DNA of 64,000 nucleotides from contig NZ_PYFT01000001.1 in NCBI RefSeq assembly GCF_003023845.1, forward strand, positions 1,674,001 through 1,738,000, read 5' to 3'. Under the pieces are notes generated by a model. It did no database searches. It worked only from the letters and a program-made list of their open reading frames with translations, and was not told the DNA's origin. The position numbers and the translations under genes were made by a program. Within the stretch, counting starts at the first letter, position 1. Every line of letters begins with the position of its first letter. Positions 1 to 7,865 of this stretch are shown here, piece after piece. The stretch is from Adhaeribacter arboris. GTDB taxonomy: Bacteria > Bacteroidota > Bacteroidia > Cytophagales > Hymenobacteraceae.

Positions 1-1613
1 TACTCATTGAATCGGTAGACGCCGGCGGTGGCGTTACCCGTAATGAGGTAACATACGTTATTTCCGGTGACTGGGACAACGACGGGGTAGCCGATGATAT
101 TGATTTAGATGATAATAACGATGGCGTTATTACCGAACCTGGTGCCACCAACCCAACCGGAGACGCCGATAACGATGGCATTTACAATTATTTAGACCGG
201 GACTTTGTGCATCCGATTTACGGCGCTTTTATCGACAGAAACGGCGATGGCATTCATGATGGCTTTGATCTAGACTTGGATGGATTAATTAGAGGCTTTG
301 ACATAGACATTGACGGCGATGGAATTACCAATGTAATAGAAGCTTATGGCGGTATCGTACCAGCGGGTATAAACTATGATCCAGCTACCGGAACCATTAC
401 CGGCAATGTAAATGAATTTGGAATTCCGCTAGCCATTTTAAAACCGGGCACGAATAACCAATCCATCTTACCCGCTTTAGACACAGATGGTGATGGTCGC
501 CGCGATTACGAAGATATAGATTCGGACAACGATGGTATTATAGATGGAATAGAAGCTCAGCTAACCAATAATTATATTAACCGCTCTTCAACGGATGCGG
601 ATCGAGATGGATTAGATGACCGTTATGACCCAACTTGTGGTTGCGGTACCAACGGAGTTACTATTACACCGGTAAATACCGATAATCAGGATAAACCGGA
701 TTACCTGGATCTGGATAGCGATAATGACATATCGGCCGATTACATAGAAGCTTATGACGATAACCAGGATAACTCTGTTATTGCCGATTTAAAACTCCGG
801 GCAGAGAACTTTGAAGCCACTCGCCAGGCAGGTTATTACACTACCGTAGACTCGAACAATAACAACGTACCGGATTGGTTGGAAATGAACAATACCAGTC
901 ATTATCCTCAATTTTTAACACCCGGAACAACCTTTTACCACGATACTAACCAAAATGGCTTAGTAGATTTGTTTGACGCTACTTCAGGTGGCCGCCGTAA
1001 TAATTTCCAAACCAAAACCGGAACCAACGAGTACGATTTCCGTTCTGCGAGTTTAGTTGTGGTGTTACCGGTAACTTTAGTGGAGTTTACGGCCAGTAAC
1101 TTACCCGAGGGTATCCGGTTAAATTGGAGTACAGCCTCCGAGAAAAACAATGCTTATTTTGTAGTGGAAAGAAGTCAGGATGGTAAAGCGTTCGAAGCTA
1201 TTGGGGAAGTTAAAGGTAATGGTACGAGTAACCAGTTAATGCAATATAGTTTTCTGGATAAACAAGCCCCAGGCAAGGTGGTTTACTACCGCTTAAAACA
1301 AGTAGATGTAGACGGTAAATTTGTTTACAGCCACATCATTGCCATAAACCGTAATAACCAGAATCAAATAGTACCTAGGGCCAAAGTTTATCCTAATCCG
1401 GCAACGGAAATTACCCACTTGGATTTAACCGCTATACCCGAACAAGAATTTAGTATTACTATTATCAACATCACCGGTAAATTGGTAAAACAAACTTCTG
1501 GTAAAGGCGGTAATTTATTACCGTTAGAAATTAGTAACCTGGCCTCCGGCAAGTACATTATTCAAATAAAAGGCGCAAATTTCTTTCAAAACCTAAATCT
1601 ATTGAAGCAGTAA
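1..1613 (+). CDS. T9SS-secreted protein with calcium-binding (thrombospondin-3-like) repeats, 5' partial
   Basis: The reading frame is open from base 3, so the gene starts outside the window; the GTG at 207 is only an internal codon. The first two thirds are rich in DxDxDG-type acidic loops (for example DNDGVADDID, DTDGDGRRDYED, DSDNDGIIDG), the pattern of calcium-binding thrombospondin type 3-like repeats. A fibronectin-like segment follows, beginning near LPVTLVEFTASNLPEG, of a kind common just before type IX sorting domains. The end carries a type A T9SS C-terminal domain, from KVYPNPATEITHLDL to GKYIIQIKGANFFQNLNLLKQ. The mature protein should therefore cross the outer membrane through the T9SS and be anchored or released at the surface. 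Its exact function (adhesin or structural) is not visible. A good terminator follows. Confidence 0.88.
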   Translation, partial: LIESVDAGGGVTRNEVTYVISGDWDNDGVADDIDLDDNNDGVITEPGATNPTGDADNDGIYNYLDRDFVHPIYGAFIDRNGDGIHDGFDLDLDGLIRGFDIDIDGDGITNVIEAYGGIVPAGINYDPATGTITGNVNEFGIPLAILKPGTNNQSILPALDTDGDGRRDYEDIDSDNDGIIDGIEAQLTNNYINRSSTDADRDGLDDRYDPTCGCGTNGVTITPVNTDNQDKPDYLDLDSDNDISADYIEAYDDNQDNSVIADLKLRAENFEATRQAGYYTTVDSNNNNVPDWLEMNNTSHYPQFLTPGTTFYHDTNQNGLVDLFDATSGGRRNNFQTKTGTNEYDFRSASLVVVLPVTLVEFTASNLPEGIRLNWSTASEKNNAYFVVERSQDGKAFEAIGEVKGNGTSNQLMQYSFLDKQAPGKVVYYRLKQVDVDGKFVYSHIIAINRNNQNQIVPRAKVYPNPATEITHLDLTAIPEQEFSITIINITGKLVKQTSGKGGNLLPLEISNLASGKYIIQIKGANFFQNLNLLKQ

Positions 1614-1704
1614 AAAAATTGGGAAAGGAATGAATACCTAAAACGTGCTGCCTAACTGAAGTTGCTGGTTTGATAAATTAAAGAACCAAGGCCGATTAAG
1701 TAAT

Positions 1705-1754
1705 AAACCTACCCCTACTACTGTTTATCAGTAATACGGGTAGGTTTTTCTTTT
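1705..1754 (+). terminator. Rho-independent terminator after the T9SS cargo gene
   Basis: The arms AAACCTACCC (1705-1714) and GGGTAGGTTT (1738-1747) are perfect inverted repeats of 10 bp and are followed by a T-rich run (TTTTTCTTTT). It sits about 90 bases after the stop codon at 1613. The rest of the 1614-1969 gap is AT-rich; I see no other gene there. Confidence 0.8.
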
Positions 1755-1969
1755 AACAGATTTGAACGTTCTAGTTACGTAAAAACAAACCAAATCAGTT
1801 AAAGCAGTAAAGTCATAATATCTAATATCTAAAAAATATTTTATTCTCGGAGCTAACTAACAACTTTATAGTATAACTTGTTAAACATTTGATTATTAGT
1901 ACTTACCTATTTTGATAATACCAGTACTAGCTCCTTAGATTAATTCTGAATAAAATTTTAATAATCTCC

Positions 1970-2668
1970 ATGAAACAGATCATAGAAAAGCACCCACTGG
2001 CTATCCGCTGGTTTCATTGGGTAAACTTCCCGGTTTTAATGATCATGATTTGGAGCGGCTTGTTAATTTATTGGGCGAACGACGTTTACCGGTTAGGTTG
2101 GGGAAATACTACCCTACTGGCATTTTTCCCCGATTCCTTTTACAAAGCATTAAAAATTCCGTTCCGGCTGGCCGAAGGCATGTCCTTGCATTTTGTTTTT
2201 ATGTGGCTCTTTCTGCTAAATGGTTTATTTTACGTACTTTATACTTTCTTTTCCGGCGAATGGCGTTATTTATTACCGAACCGGTATTCTTTTCGGGAAG
2301 CCTGGCGAGTATTGATGTTTGATTTAGGAATTTCAAAAGTTCACCCGCCGGGGCGTAAATTTAACGGCGCGCAGCAAATTGCCTATACCAGCGTAGTAGT
2401 AATGGGACTTGGTTCCGTGCTCACGGGGTTGGCTATTTATAAACCGATTCAGTTTTCCTGGCTTTGTTCCCTGTTGGGTGGCTACGCCTTCGCGCGGATG
2501 CTGCATTTTGCCTTAACCATTGGTTACGTTTTATTTTTCCTAATACATATCTTACAGGTTATCCGGGCCGGCTGGAATAATTTTCAGGCGATGATTACGG
2601 GCTTCGAAATTAAACCGACGGGTACATCAGAACAAGTGAATAATCTGCAAAGAGATGAAAGAAAATAA
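1970..2668 (+). CDS. cytochrome b561-type membrane subunit (partner of a molybdopterin oxidoreductase)
   Basis: The 232-residue protein has about four to five hydrophobic helices and histidines placed as heme b ligands in the cytochrome b561 / Ni-Fe hydrogenase B-type family: an N-terminal HPLAIRWFHWVNF segment, LHFVFMWLF, and ARMLHFALTIGYVLFFLIHIL. Such subunits carry electrons between quinones and a periplasmic oxidoreductase. The next gene begins 14 bases before this one ends and encodes a Tat-exported sulfite-oxidase-fold molybdopterin protein, so the two are very probably co-translated as an electron-transfer pair. A MsrQ-like role is an alternative, but the protein looks more like the thiosulfate-reductase/hydrogenase cytochrome b type than YedZ/MsrQ. 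I cannot tell the electron direction or the substrate. Confidence 0.85.
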   Translation: MKQIIEKHPLAIRWFHWVNFPVLMIMIWSGLLIYWANDVYRLGWGNTTLLAFFPDSFYKALKIPFRLAEGMSLHFVFMWLFLLNGLFYVLYTFFSGEWRYLLPNRYSFREAWRVLMFDLGISKVHPPGRKFNGAQQIAYTSVVVMGLGSVLTGLAIYKPIQFSWLCSLLGGYAFARMLHFALTIGYVLFFLIHILQVIRAGWNNFQAMITGFEIKPTGTSEQVNNLQRDERK

Positions 2669-3458
2669 TTCTTTACCTACCCAACAAGTTACCGAGCAGA
2701 AAATAAAACGCCGCACTTTCCTGGCTTTTACGGTATTTACCATAGCCGGAATCAGTAGCTTAGGTCTCTGGAAAGCTTTTCGGGCTTTACCGAAAACAGC
2801 GAAAGGCCTAGCTGCCCCAACCCGACGAATATTAGCCTTTAACGAGAAAGTAAACGCGCAGCTTTTCAGTAACCAGCATTTAGCACCCACCTACCCGCCG
2901 GAAGCGGCTGCCCGCGCACCCCGCGTAAATGGCCGCGCAGGATTACCTAAAACCTTTGAACCGTTAACCTGGCAATTGCAGGTTAACGTACCGGGGAACC
3001 CGCAAATGCTTTCTGTTTCCCTTCGTGACATTCAACGTTTACCTAAAACAGATTTAATTTTTGACTTTAAATGCATCGAAGGTTGGAACCAAATTGTGCA
3101 TTACGGCGGGGTTAAATTTTCAGATTTTCTGCAAGCTTACCAATTAGGTACCCAATCCGGTAAGGCCATTGACCCTGACCGGCCAGGTGACTGGTACCCG
3201 TACGTGGGACTGGAAACTCCCGATGGGGGTTATTACGTTGGCTTAGATATGGCTAGCGTACTGCACCCGCAAACACTACTTTGCTACGAAATGAACGGTA
3301 CCACCTTAGCTTTAAAACACGGCGCTCCCCTCCGGCTCATTATTCCTACCAAATACGGCGTAAAAAGCTTAAAGCGCATTGGCAGCCTTACTTTTTCTCT
3401 TGTCCAACCCCGCGATTACTGGTACGAACGAGGTTACGTTTACGATGCTTCTTTATAA
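2655..3458 (+). CDS. Tat-exported molybdopterin-dependent oxidoreductase (sulfite oxidase fold)
   Basis: The 267-residue protein starts with a twin-arginine signal (KIKRRTFLAF, then a hydrophobic stretch), so it should be folded with its cofactor before export. The core resembles the MsrP/YedY and sulfite-oxidase molybdopterin-binding family. Cys140, in FDFKCIEGWNQ, fits the conserved molybdenum-coordinating cysteine, and the basic KYGVKSLKRIGSL segment near the end fits the pterin-phosphate contact. It overlaps the upstream cytochrome b gene by 14 bases, which indicates one operon and gives a likely electron partner. The family reduces or oxidises small sulfur compounds or methionine sulfoxide; which substrate applies cannot be read here. 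Confidence 0.85.
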   Translation: MKENNSLPTQQVTEQKIKRRTFLAFTVFTIAGISSLGLWKAFRALPKTAKGLAAPTRRILAFNEKVNAQLFSNQHLAPTYPPEAAARAPRVNGRAGLPKTFEPLTWQLQVNVPGNPQMLSVSLRDIQRLPKTDLIFDFKCIEGWNQIVHYGGVKFSDFLQAYQLGTQSGKAIDPDRPGDWYPYVGLETPDGGYYVGLDMASVLHPQTLLCYEMNGTTLALKHGAPLRLIIPTKYGVKSLKRIGSLTFSLVQPRDYWYERGYVYDASL

Positions 3459-3925
3459 ATGTAAATAGTTTTTAAAGGTTTTAGGGTGCTAGCGGGAACA
3501 AGGAAAGCCTGAAACTAATAATTGCCTCAGTTCCTTGGATTCGAACTTGTCCTTTAGCCTGGAGTGTTTAACCGAAACCAGCCAATTGGAACGCAAACTC
3601 ACCCTTATCTACCAACACAGCACTACCCGGAGAAGAGAACGAATCCCAAGAACATATAAGCCTATAAGGAACACTTTGTAAGGTCAATCCATATCCATTC
3701 CGTTGAGCCGGGTAATCTTTATTTTTTTAATCCCTTAACCCTCTCCTTACCAAACATAATCTCATTCCATTAGTTACTTAGAAAAGTATAATAAATGCCC
3801 ATTGAAAATTAATTTGATGTTGTTTCAAAGAAATAACTTTTAAGCTAGTTTCGCGGATAATATCTAATTTTCCACCTTTCATAAATTAAACTGCTTTATT
3901 ATAAACTTCTAAAATCTAACCGGAT
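3459..3925. other. intergenic region, 467 bases, no supported gene
   Basis: I find no convincing gene, RNA or terminator. On the minus strand a stretch at about 3481-3730 is open except for one TAA at 3568-3570 and reads like a possible decayed gene tail, but a run of that length is not improbable by chance. The last 130 bases are AT-rich and should hold the mscL promoter; no clear -33/-7 pair is visible. Confidence 0.5.
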
Positions 3926-4354
3926 ATGTTGAAAGAATTCAAGGAATTTGCCATGCGAGGTAACGTAATTGACCTAGCTGTAGGCGTAATTATTGGCGCT
4001 GCTTTCGGACGCATTGTCGACTCTGTTGTGAATGATTTGGTAATGCCGCTGGTAGGTAAAGTAATTGGCAACGTAGATTTCAGTAATTTGTATGTACCTC
4101 TATCCGACAAAATTACTCCTGGCCTGGCCTTAGTAGATGCCAAAAAGCTGGGACCCGTATTTGCCTGGGGTAATTTTCTCACCATTTTAATCAATTTTAT
4201 TATTCTGGCCTTCATCATTTTTCTGGTTGTCAAAGGCATGAACAGCTTAATCCGGAAGAAAATAGCGGCTCCTTTTGTACCTCCTGCTCCTACCAAAGAA
4301 GAAGTACTACTCACCGAAATGCGGGATATTCTTCGGCAAATAGCCGTTAAATAA
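3926..4354 (+). CDS. mscL: large-conductance mechanosensitive channel MscL
   Basis: The 142-residue protein begins [20 protein letters not shown] and continues [20 protein letters not shown], the conserved N-terminal amphipathic helix and first transmembrane helix of MscL. The second helix is [20 protein letters not shown] charged C-terminal helix follows ([17 protein letters not shown]), and the length matches the family. MscL is a homopentameric inner-membrane pore that opens under membrane tension and releases solutes during hypo-osmotic shock. It appears monocistronic, with intergenic DNA on both sides. Confidence 0.97.
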   Translation: MLKEFKEFAMRGNVIDLAVGVIIGAAFGRIVDSVVNDLVMPLVGKVIGNVDFSNLYVPLSDKITPGLALVDAKKLGPVFAWGNFLTILINFIILAFIIFLVVKGMNSLIRKKIAAPFVPPAPTKEEVLLTEMRDILRQIAVK

Positions 4355-4520
4355 CAATAATGAAAGATACATTCCGAATAAAACTTTTATCGTAAATCTT
4401 TTTCCTTCAGGCAACATTACTCCGTTAAAGGCCTAATGCGTGCTTAGGGTTAAGTACGTCTTTTGAATTTCAGGAAAGTTGAAATCTATATTATCTATTC
4501 TTCTATCAACCTTGTAACCT

Positions 4521-5615
4521 ATGCGCAAATTATACTTGGTATTTATATTTTTTCTCTTATACCTCCTCTCGCAAGTAAGTTATAGTCAGGTTTTAAAGCC
4601 AGGCTTTGATAAAGAAGAATACATGGAACTACTTAAAATTTACTCCCGGTGGGGCGATTCCACTTTTTACGCTGGTATTGCCCAATCCGAAAATTATACC
4701 CGAGCCTACGGTTCTCCTACCGTAGGTCTGCAAAACCGCTGGGAACTGCACACAAATAAGGCGCATACCGTCGCCGTCATCAGCATTCGGGGAACCACGG
4801 CCGATCCGGTAAGTTGGCTGGCCAATTTTTACGCGGCCATGGTACCAGCCACAGGTTCCATTAAATTATCGGATAATTTAACGTTTAACTACCAGTTAGC
4901 CACTAATCCGCGAGCGGCCGTGCATGCCGGCTGGTTAATTAGCCTTGGTTTTTTGGCCAATGATATTTTACCTCGTCTGGATTCTTGTTACCGGGCCGGC
5001 ATTAAAGAATATATTATTTTAGGTCACAGCCAAGGCGGAGCCATCGCGTATTTGCTTACTTCTCATTTGCATCATTTACAGGATACCGGAAAATTGCCGA
5101 CTGATATCCGATTTAAAACGTATTGCAGCGCGGGCCCTAAACCAGGTAATTTATATTACGCTTACGAGTACGAAAACCGCACCCAAGGCGGCTGGGCCTT
5201 TAACGTCGTCAACTCCGCCGATTGGGTACCGGAAGTACCTATTTCCATTCAAACGGTAAATGATTTTAACCCGACAAACCCGTTTATAAATGCCAAACAA
5301 GGCATTAAAAAGCAAAAATTCCCCAAAAGAGCTGCCCTGCATTATGTTTACAAGCAGTTAACCAAACATACCTTAAAAGCCCAAAAACGCTACCAACAGT
5401 ACTTGGGCAATAAAGCTTCCAAATACGTACAGTCGCAGTTAAAAGAAATCCAGGTTCCGGCGTATTATAATTCAAATAACTATGTACGCACGGGTACTTT
5501 TATTGTGTTGCTAGCCGATCAGGCATATTACCAAAAATTTCCGGAGAGCAAAACGAAGGTATTTACCCACCACATGCTGCAGCCTTATTATTACCTGGCG
5601 CAAAAACTGAAATAA
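4521..5615 (+). CDS. secreted class 3 lipase-family alpha/beta hydrolase
   Basis: The 364-residue protein opens with a signal peptide (a hydrophobic stretch after MRKLYLV, ending near YSQ). The nucleophile elbow GHSQGG has Ser170 as the likely catalytic serine, and the sequence around it (AYLLTSHL, then FKTYCSAGPKPGN) fits class 3 (Fungal_lipase) triglyceride lipases. An Asp in VVNSADWVPE and a His in ALHYVYK are plausible triad partners. It is probably periplasmic or secreted. Ninety bases downstream lies an outer-membrane phospholipase A gene on the same strand, so the two may form a lipid-degrading pair. The acyl substrate is not defined by sequence. Confidence 0.85.
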   Translation: MRKLYLVFIFFLLYLLSQVSYSQVLKPGFDKEEYMELLKIYSRWGDSTFYAGIAQSENYTRAYGSPTVGLQNRWELHTNKAHTVAVISIRGTTADPVSWLANFYAAMVPATGSIKLSDNLTFNYQLATNPRAAVHAGWLISLGFLANDILPRLDSCYRAGIKEYIILGHSQGGAIAYLLTSHLHHLQDTGKLPTDIRFKTYCSAGPKPGNLYYAYEYENRTQGGWAFNVVNSADWVPEVPISIQTVNDFNPTNPFINAKQGIKKQKFPKRAALHYVYKQLTKHTLKAQKRYQQYLGNKASKYVQSQLKEIQVPAYYNSNNYVRTGTFIVLLADQAYYQKFPESKTKVFTHHMLQPYYYLAQKLK

Positions 5616-5704
5616 AGATGTAACGAGAAACATTGTTGGCTAAATTTCAACCGGCAGGATTATTTCTACCATTAAGCTGTATGCTAATAATAAACAAGCT
5701 AGCT

Positions 5705-6622
5705 ATGTATGAATTTAAATTATCCAGTTGCTTATTTATTTGCGTGTGTTTACAAGGTTTTTTCCTCTCCAAGGTTAACGCTCAGGATGCGCCGCTTTTT
5801 ACAAAAAAACTCGATGTCCATAGCTTGTCGGAGCGATGGGAATTGGATTCAGCTACTAAAAAAGGAACCTTTCTGATTACTCCATATAAGCCTGTTTACA
5901 TCACCGCCGGCAGATGGTCGAGTAACCCCAACGAGCAACCAGTTAGCGAAAATCCAAAATATTCCTTACCCTTTAAAGTCGATTACGGCAAATACGAAGC
6001 AAAATTTCAGCTTAGTTTTAAAACCAAAGTTGTGCAAGGCTTAATTGGTAAGCAAGGCGATATATGGATTGCTTATACTCAAAAATCGCATTGGCAAATT
6101 TACAATACCGGATTTTCCCGGCCATTTCGGGAAACAAATTACGAACCGGAACTGCTGCTTAATTTTGCCACTCATTTCAAATTTCTTGGTTTTAATACTC
6201 GTATGCTCGGCTTAGCCTTTAACCACCAATCTAACGGCCGTGCCTTGCCTCTTTCTCGCAGTTGGAACCGGGTTATTGCTCAAATTGGCTTAGAGCGCGG
6301 GAAATGGATAGTATATCTCCGCCCTTGGTACCGGTTAAAAGATACAGACGACGAAAATCCCGCCATTACCGATTACGTGGGAAGAGCCGATGCCACTCTG
6401 ATGTACAACGGCGGCCGGAGTTTATATGCGCTAACCGGCAGTCATTCGTTGCGTACCGGTAATAAAAACCGGGGACAGTTGTTATTTGACTGGACTTACC
6501 GGATTTCAGGTAATTTAAGAGGGCATCTGCAACTTTCGCATGGATACGGCGAAACACTCGTGGACTACAACCATCGGCAAAGTACCATTGGCCTGAGTGT
6601 TTCGCTAGTAGAGTGGTTATAA
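5705..6622 (+). CDS. pldA: outer-membrane phospholipase A (OMPLA/PldA family)
   Basis: The motif NHQSNGR followed by SRSWNR gives His174, Ser176 and Asn188 (numbered from the chosen start). Their spacing of 2 and 12 residues is the same as the His142-Ser144-Asn156 triad of E. coli OMPLA. The rest is made of alternating beta strands ending in a hydrophobic strand (STIGLSVSLVEWL), as expected for a 12-strand barrel. OMPLA hydrolyses outer-leaflet phospholipids, is calcium dependent and is active as a dimer. I chose the ATG at 5705 because it begins a clean signal peptide ending VNAQ; the frame is open to an upstream ATG at 5633, which would put an unlikely extra 24 residues before it. It follows the lipase gene in the same direction. 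Confidence 0.93.
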   Translation: MYEFKLSSCLFICVCLQGFFLSKVNAQDAPLFTKKLDVHSLSERWELDSATKKGTFLITPYKPVYITAGRWSSNPNEQPVSENPKYSLPFKVDYGKYEAKFQLSFKTKVVQGLIGKQGDIWIAYTQKSHWQIYNTGFSRPFRETNYEPELLLNFATHFKFLGFNTRMLGLAFNHQSNGRALPLSRSWNRVIAQIGLERGKWIVYLRPWYRLKDTDDENPAITDYVGRADATLMYNGGRSLYALTGSHSLRTGNKNRGQLLFDWTYRISGNLRGHLQLSHGYGETLVDYNHRQSTIGLSVSLVEWL

Positions 6623-6760
6623 TTGCCGGAAAGATGCTCCAGCAAAAGTCGATGCGAATAAATTATACTCTCGTCCTTTGTTTAACTAAGCTTAAGGCAG
6701 CTATTTATTTAAATTCTGACCTTGTCATAAATCGTATTTACAAGTTTCTATACCAGCCTT

Positions 6761-6802
6761 AAAAAATTAAACCCGGCAGTTTTCAAAACCTACCGGGTTT
6801 AA
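6761..6802 (-). terminator. terminator for the sugar isomerase-like gene
   Basis: TTAAACCCGG (6767-6776) pairs with CCGGGTTTAA (6793-6802). On the minus strand the hairpin is followed by a run of T (the A-run at 6761-6766). It lies about 70 bases beyond the stop codon at 6873. It may also stop plus-strand readthrough from pldA. Confidence 0.75.
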
Positions 6803-6872
6803 TCTCTAAATTTTTAGGGCAAATAGTTTAGATGTTGGAGTAAATCTAATGATTAACCATAAAGCTTTCTGG

Positions 6873-7799
6873 TTAGCTTAAAAGTTTTTTTAAATTTTGC
6901 ATACTGGTGGTAATGCTGGCAAACGGGTCGGCGGGCATATCGTGTTCCACAAAAAAGTGCTGCATACCAGCTTGTTTTGCCTGGGCAAAAATGGTTTTAA
7001 AGTCGATGGTTCCGCTCCCAACGGGTTGAATGGTTTGCCGGTCTTGGGTTAAGTCTTTTACGTGCCACAAAGGAAAACGCCCCGGATACTTTTTGAATAA
7101 GGCCACCGGATCGTAACCGCCTTTTACCGCCCAGGCTAAATCTAATTCCATTTTTAAATTGTTCGGATCTGTTTGGGCTAATAGCATTTCGTACGGTACC
7201 TGCCCCTCTACTTTTTTAAATTCAGCATCATGGTTATGGTAACAGAAAATTAAACCGGCCTTTTTAGCAGCTTCAGCCGATTTATTTAAAACATCTATGG
7301 AAGCTTTTACTTCGTCTAGGGTACCAATAGGGGTATTAGCGCAAACTAAATATTTCACGCCACCGGCTGCTGCTTCATCCACTAGTTCCTGGTAGTTATC
7401 CCGTAAGTTACGCATGGGTGGGATAGTGATTGGTTTACCATCGGCACCGGTAGGCATTTTGGCACCTGGAGGCAACTTAAAAGGAGCGCCCAAAACGTGG
7501 TGCGATTGCCAGGCTAGGCCAATATCTTTGGTAAACTTCGCAAACTCCTGAGCCTTCATGCCGTAGTAACCGCCTTTTTTACTAAAAGCCGACTCTATTT
7601 CCTGATAGCCCAAAGCCGCCACTTTTTTTAAATTTCCGGTAACATCCTCATCGATTATGTTAAATAAGGTGAATAATCCTAAGCCTACGGGCCGCATGGC
7701 AGCTGGATTAAACAATTTACTGGCCGATAATTGATTAGCCGATAACAAACCACCCAAAGCCATTGCCCCGGATTGTAATAAAAAATTTCTGCGCTTCAT
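6873..7799 (-). CDS. Tat-exported sugar phosphate isomerase/epimerase-like TIM-barrel protein
   Basis: The 308-residue protein starts MKRRNFLLQSGAMALGGLLS, a twin-arginine signal, followed by a xylose isomerase-like TIM barrel (AP endonuclease 2 family). Metal-site residues can be picked out: Glu in YQEIESAF, His in FCYHNHDAEF, Asp/Glu in KMELDLAW, and the late HVKDLT and FVEHD segments. It lies 66 bases downstream of the large ThuA/PQQ-dehydrogenase gene on the same strand and is probably co-transcribed. Exported proteins of this family with ThuA partners are linked to periplasmic 3-keto-sugar metabolism in Bacteroidota, so a role in oxidised-sugar conversion is a reasonable inference, not a demonstrated one. 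Confidence 0.85.
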   Translation of the reverse strand: MKRRNFLLQSGAMALGGLLSANQLSASKLFNPAAMRPVGLGLFTLFNIIDEDVTGNLKKVAALGYQEIESAFSKKGGYYGMKAQEFAKFTKDIGLAWQSHHVLGAPFKLPPGAKMPTGADGKPITIPPMRNLRDNYQELVDEAAAGGVKYLVCANTPIGTLDEVKASIDVLNKSAEAAKKAGLIFCYHNHDAEFKKVEGQVPYEMLLAQTDPNNLKMELDLAWAVKGGYDPVALFKKYPGRFPLWHVKDLTQDRQTIQPVGSGTIDFKTIFAQAKQAGMQHFFVEHDMPADPFASITTSMQNLKKLLS

Positions 7800-7865
7800 G
7801 CTAAAATCTTAATTTTTTAAATTTTTATTTTTCCTGTAAATCTGCTAGCCTAAAATGAGTAGCCC

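Noticed and set aside
3528-3560. GTTCGAATCC (minus strand), like a tRNA T-loop
   Set aside because: The flanking bases do not form a T-stem and no acceptor or anticodon arm can be drawn.
3481-3730. Minus-strand stretch, open except for one TAA, resembling a lost gene tail
   Set aside because: A run of about 50 codons without a stop is expected by chance in a gap this size, and I could not match the sequence to any family.
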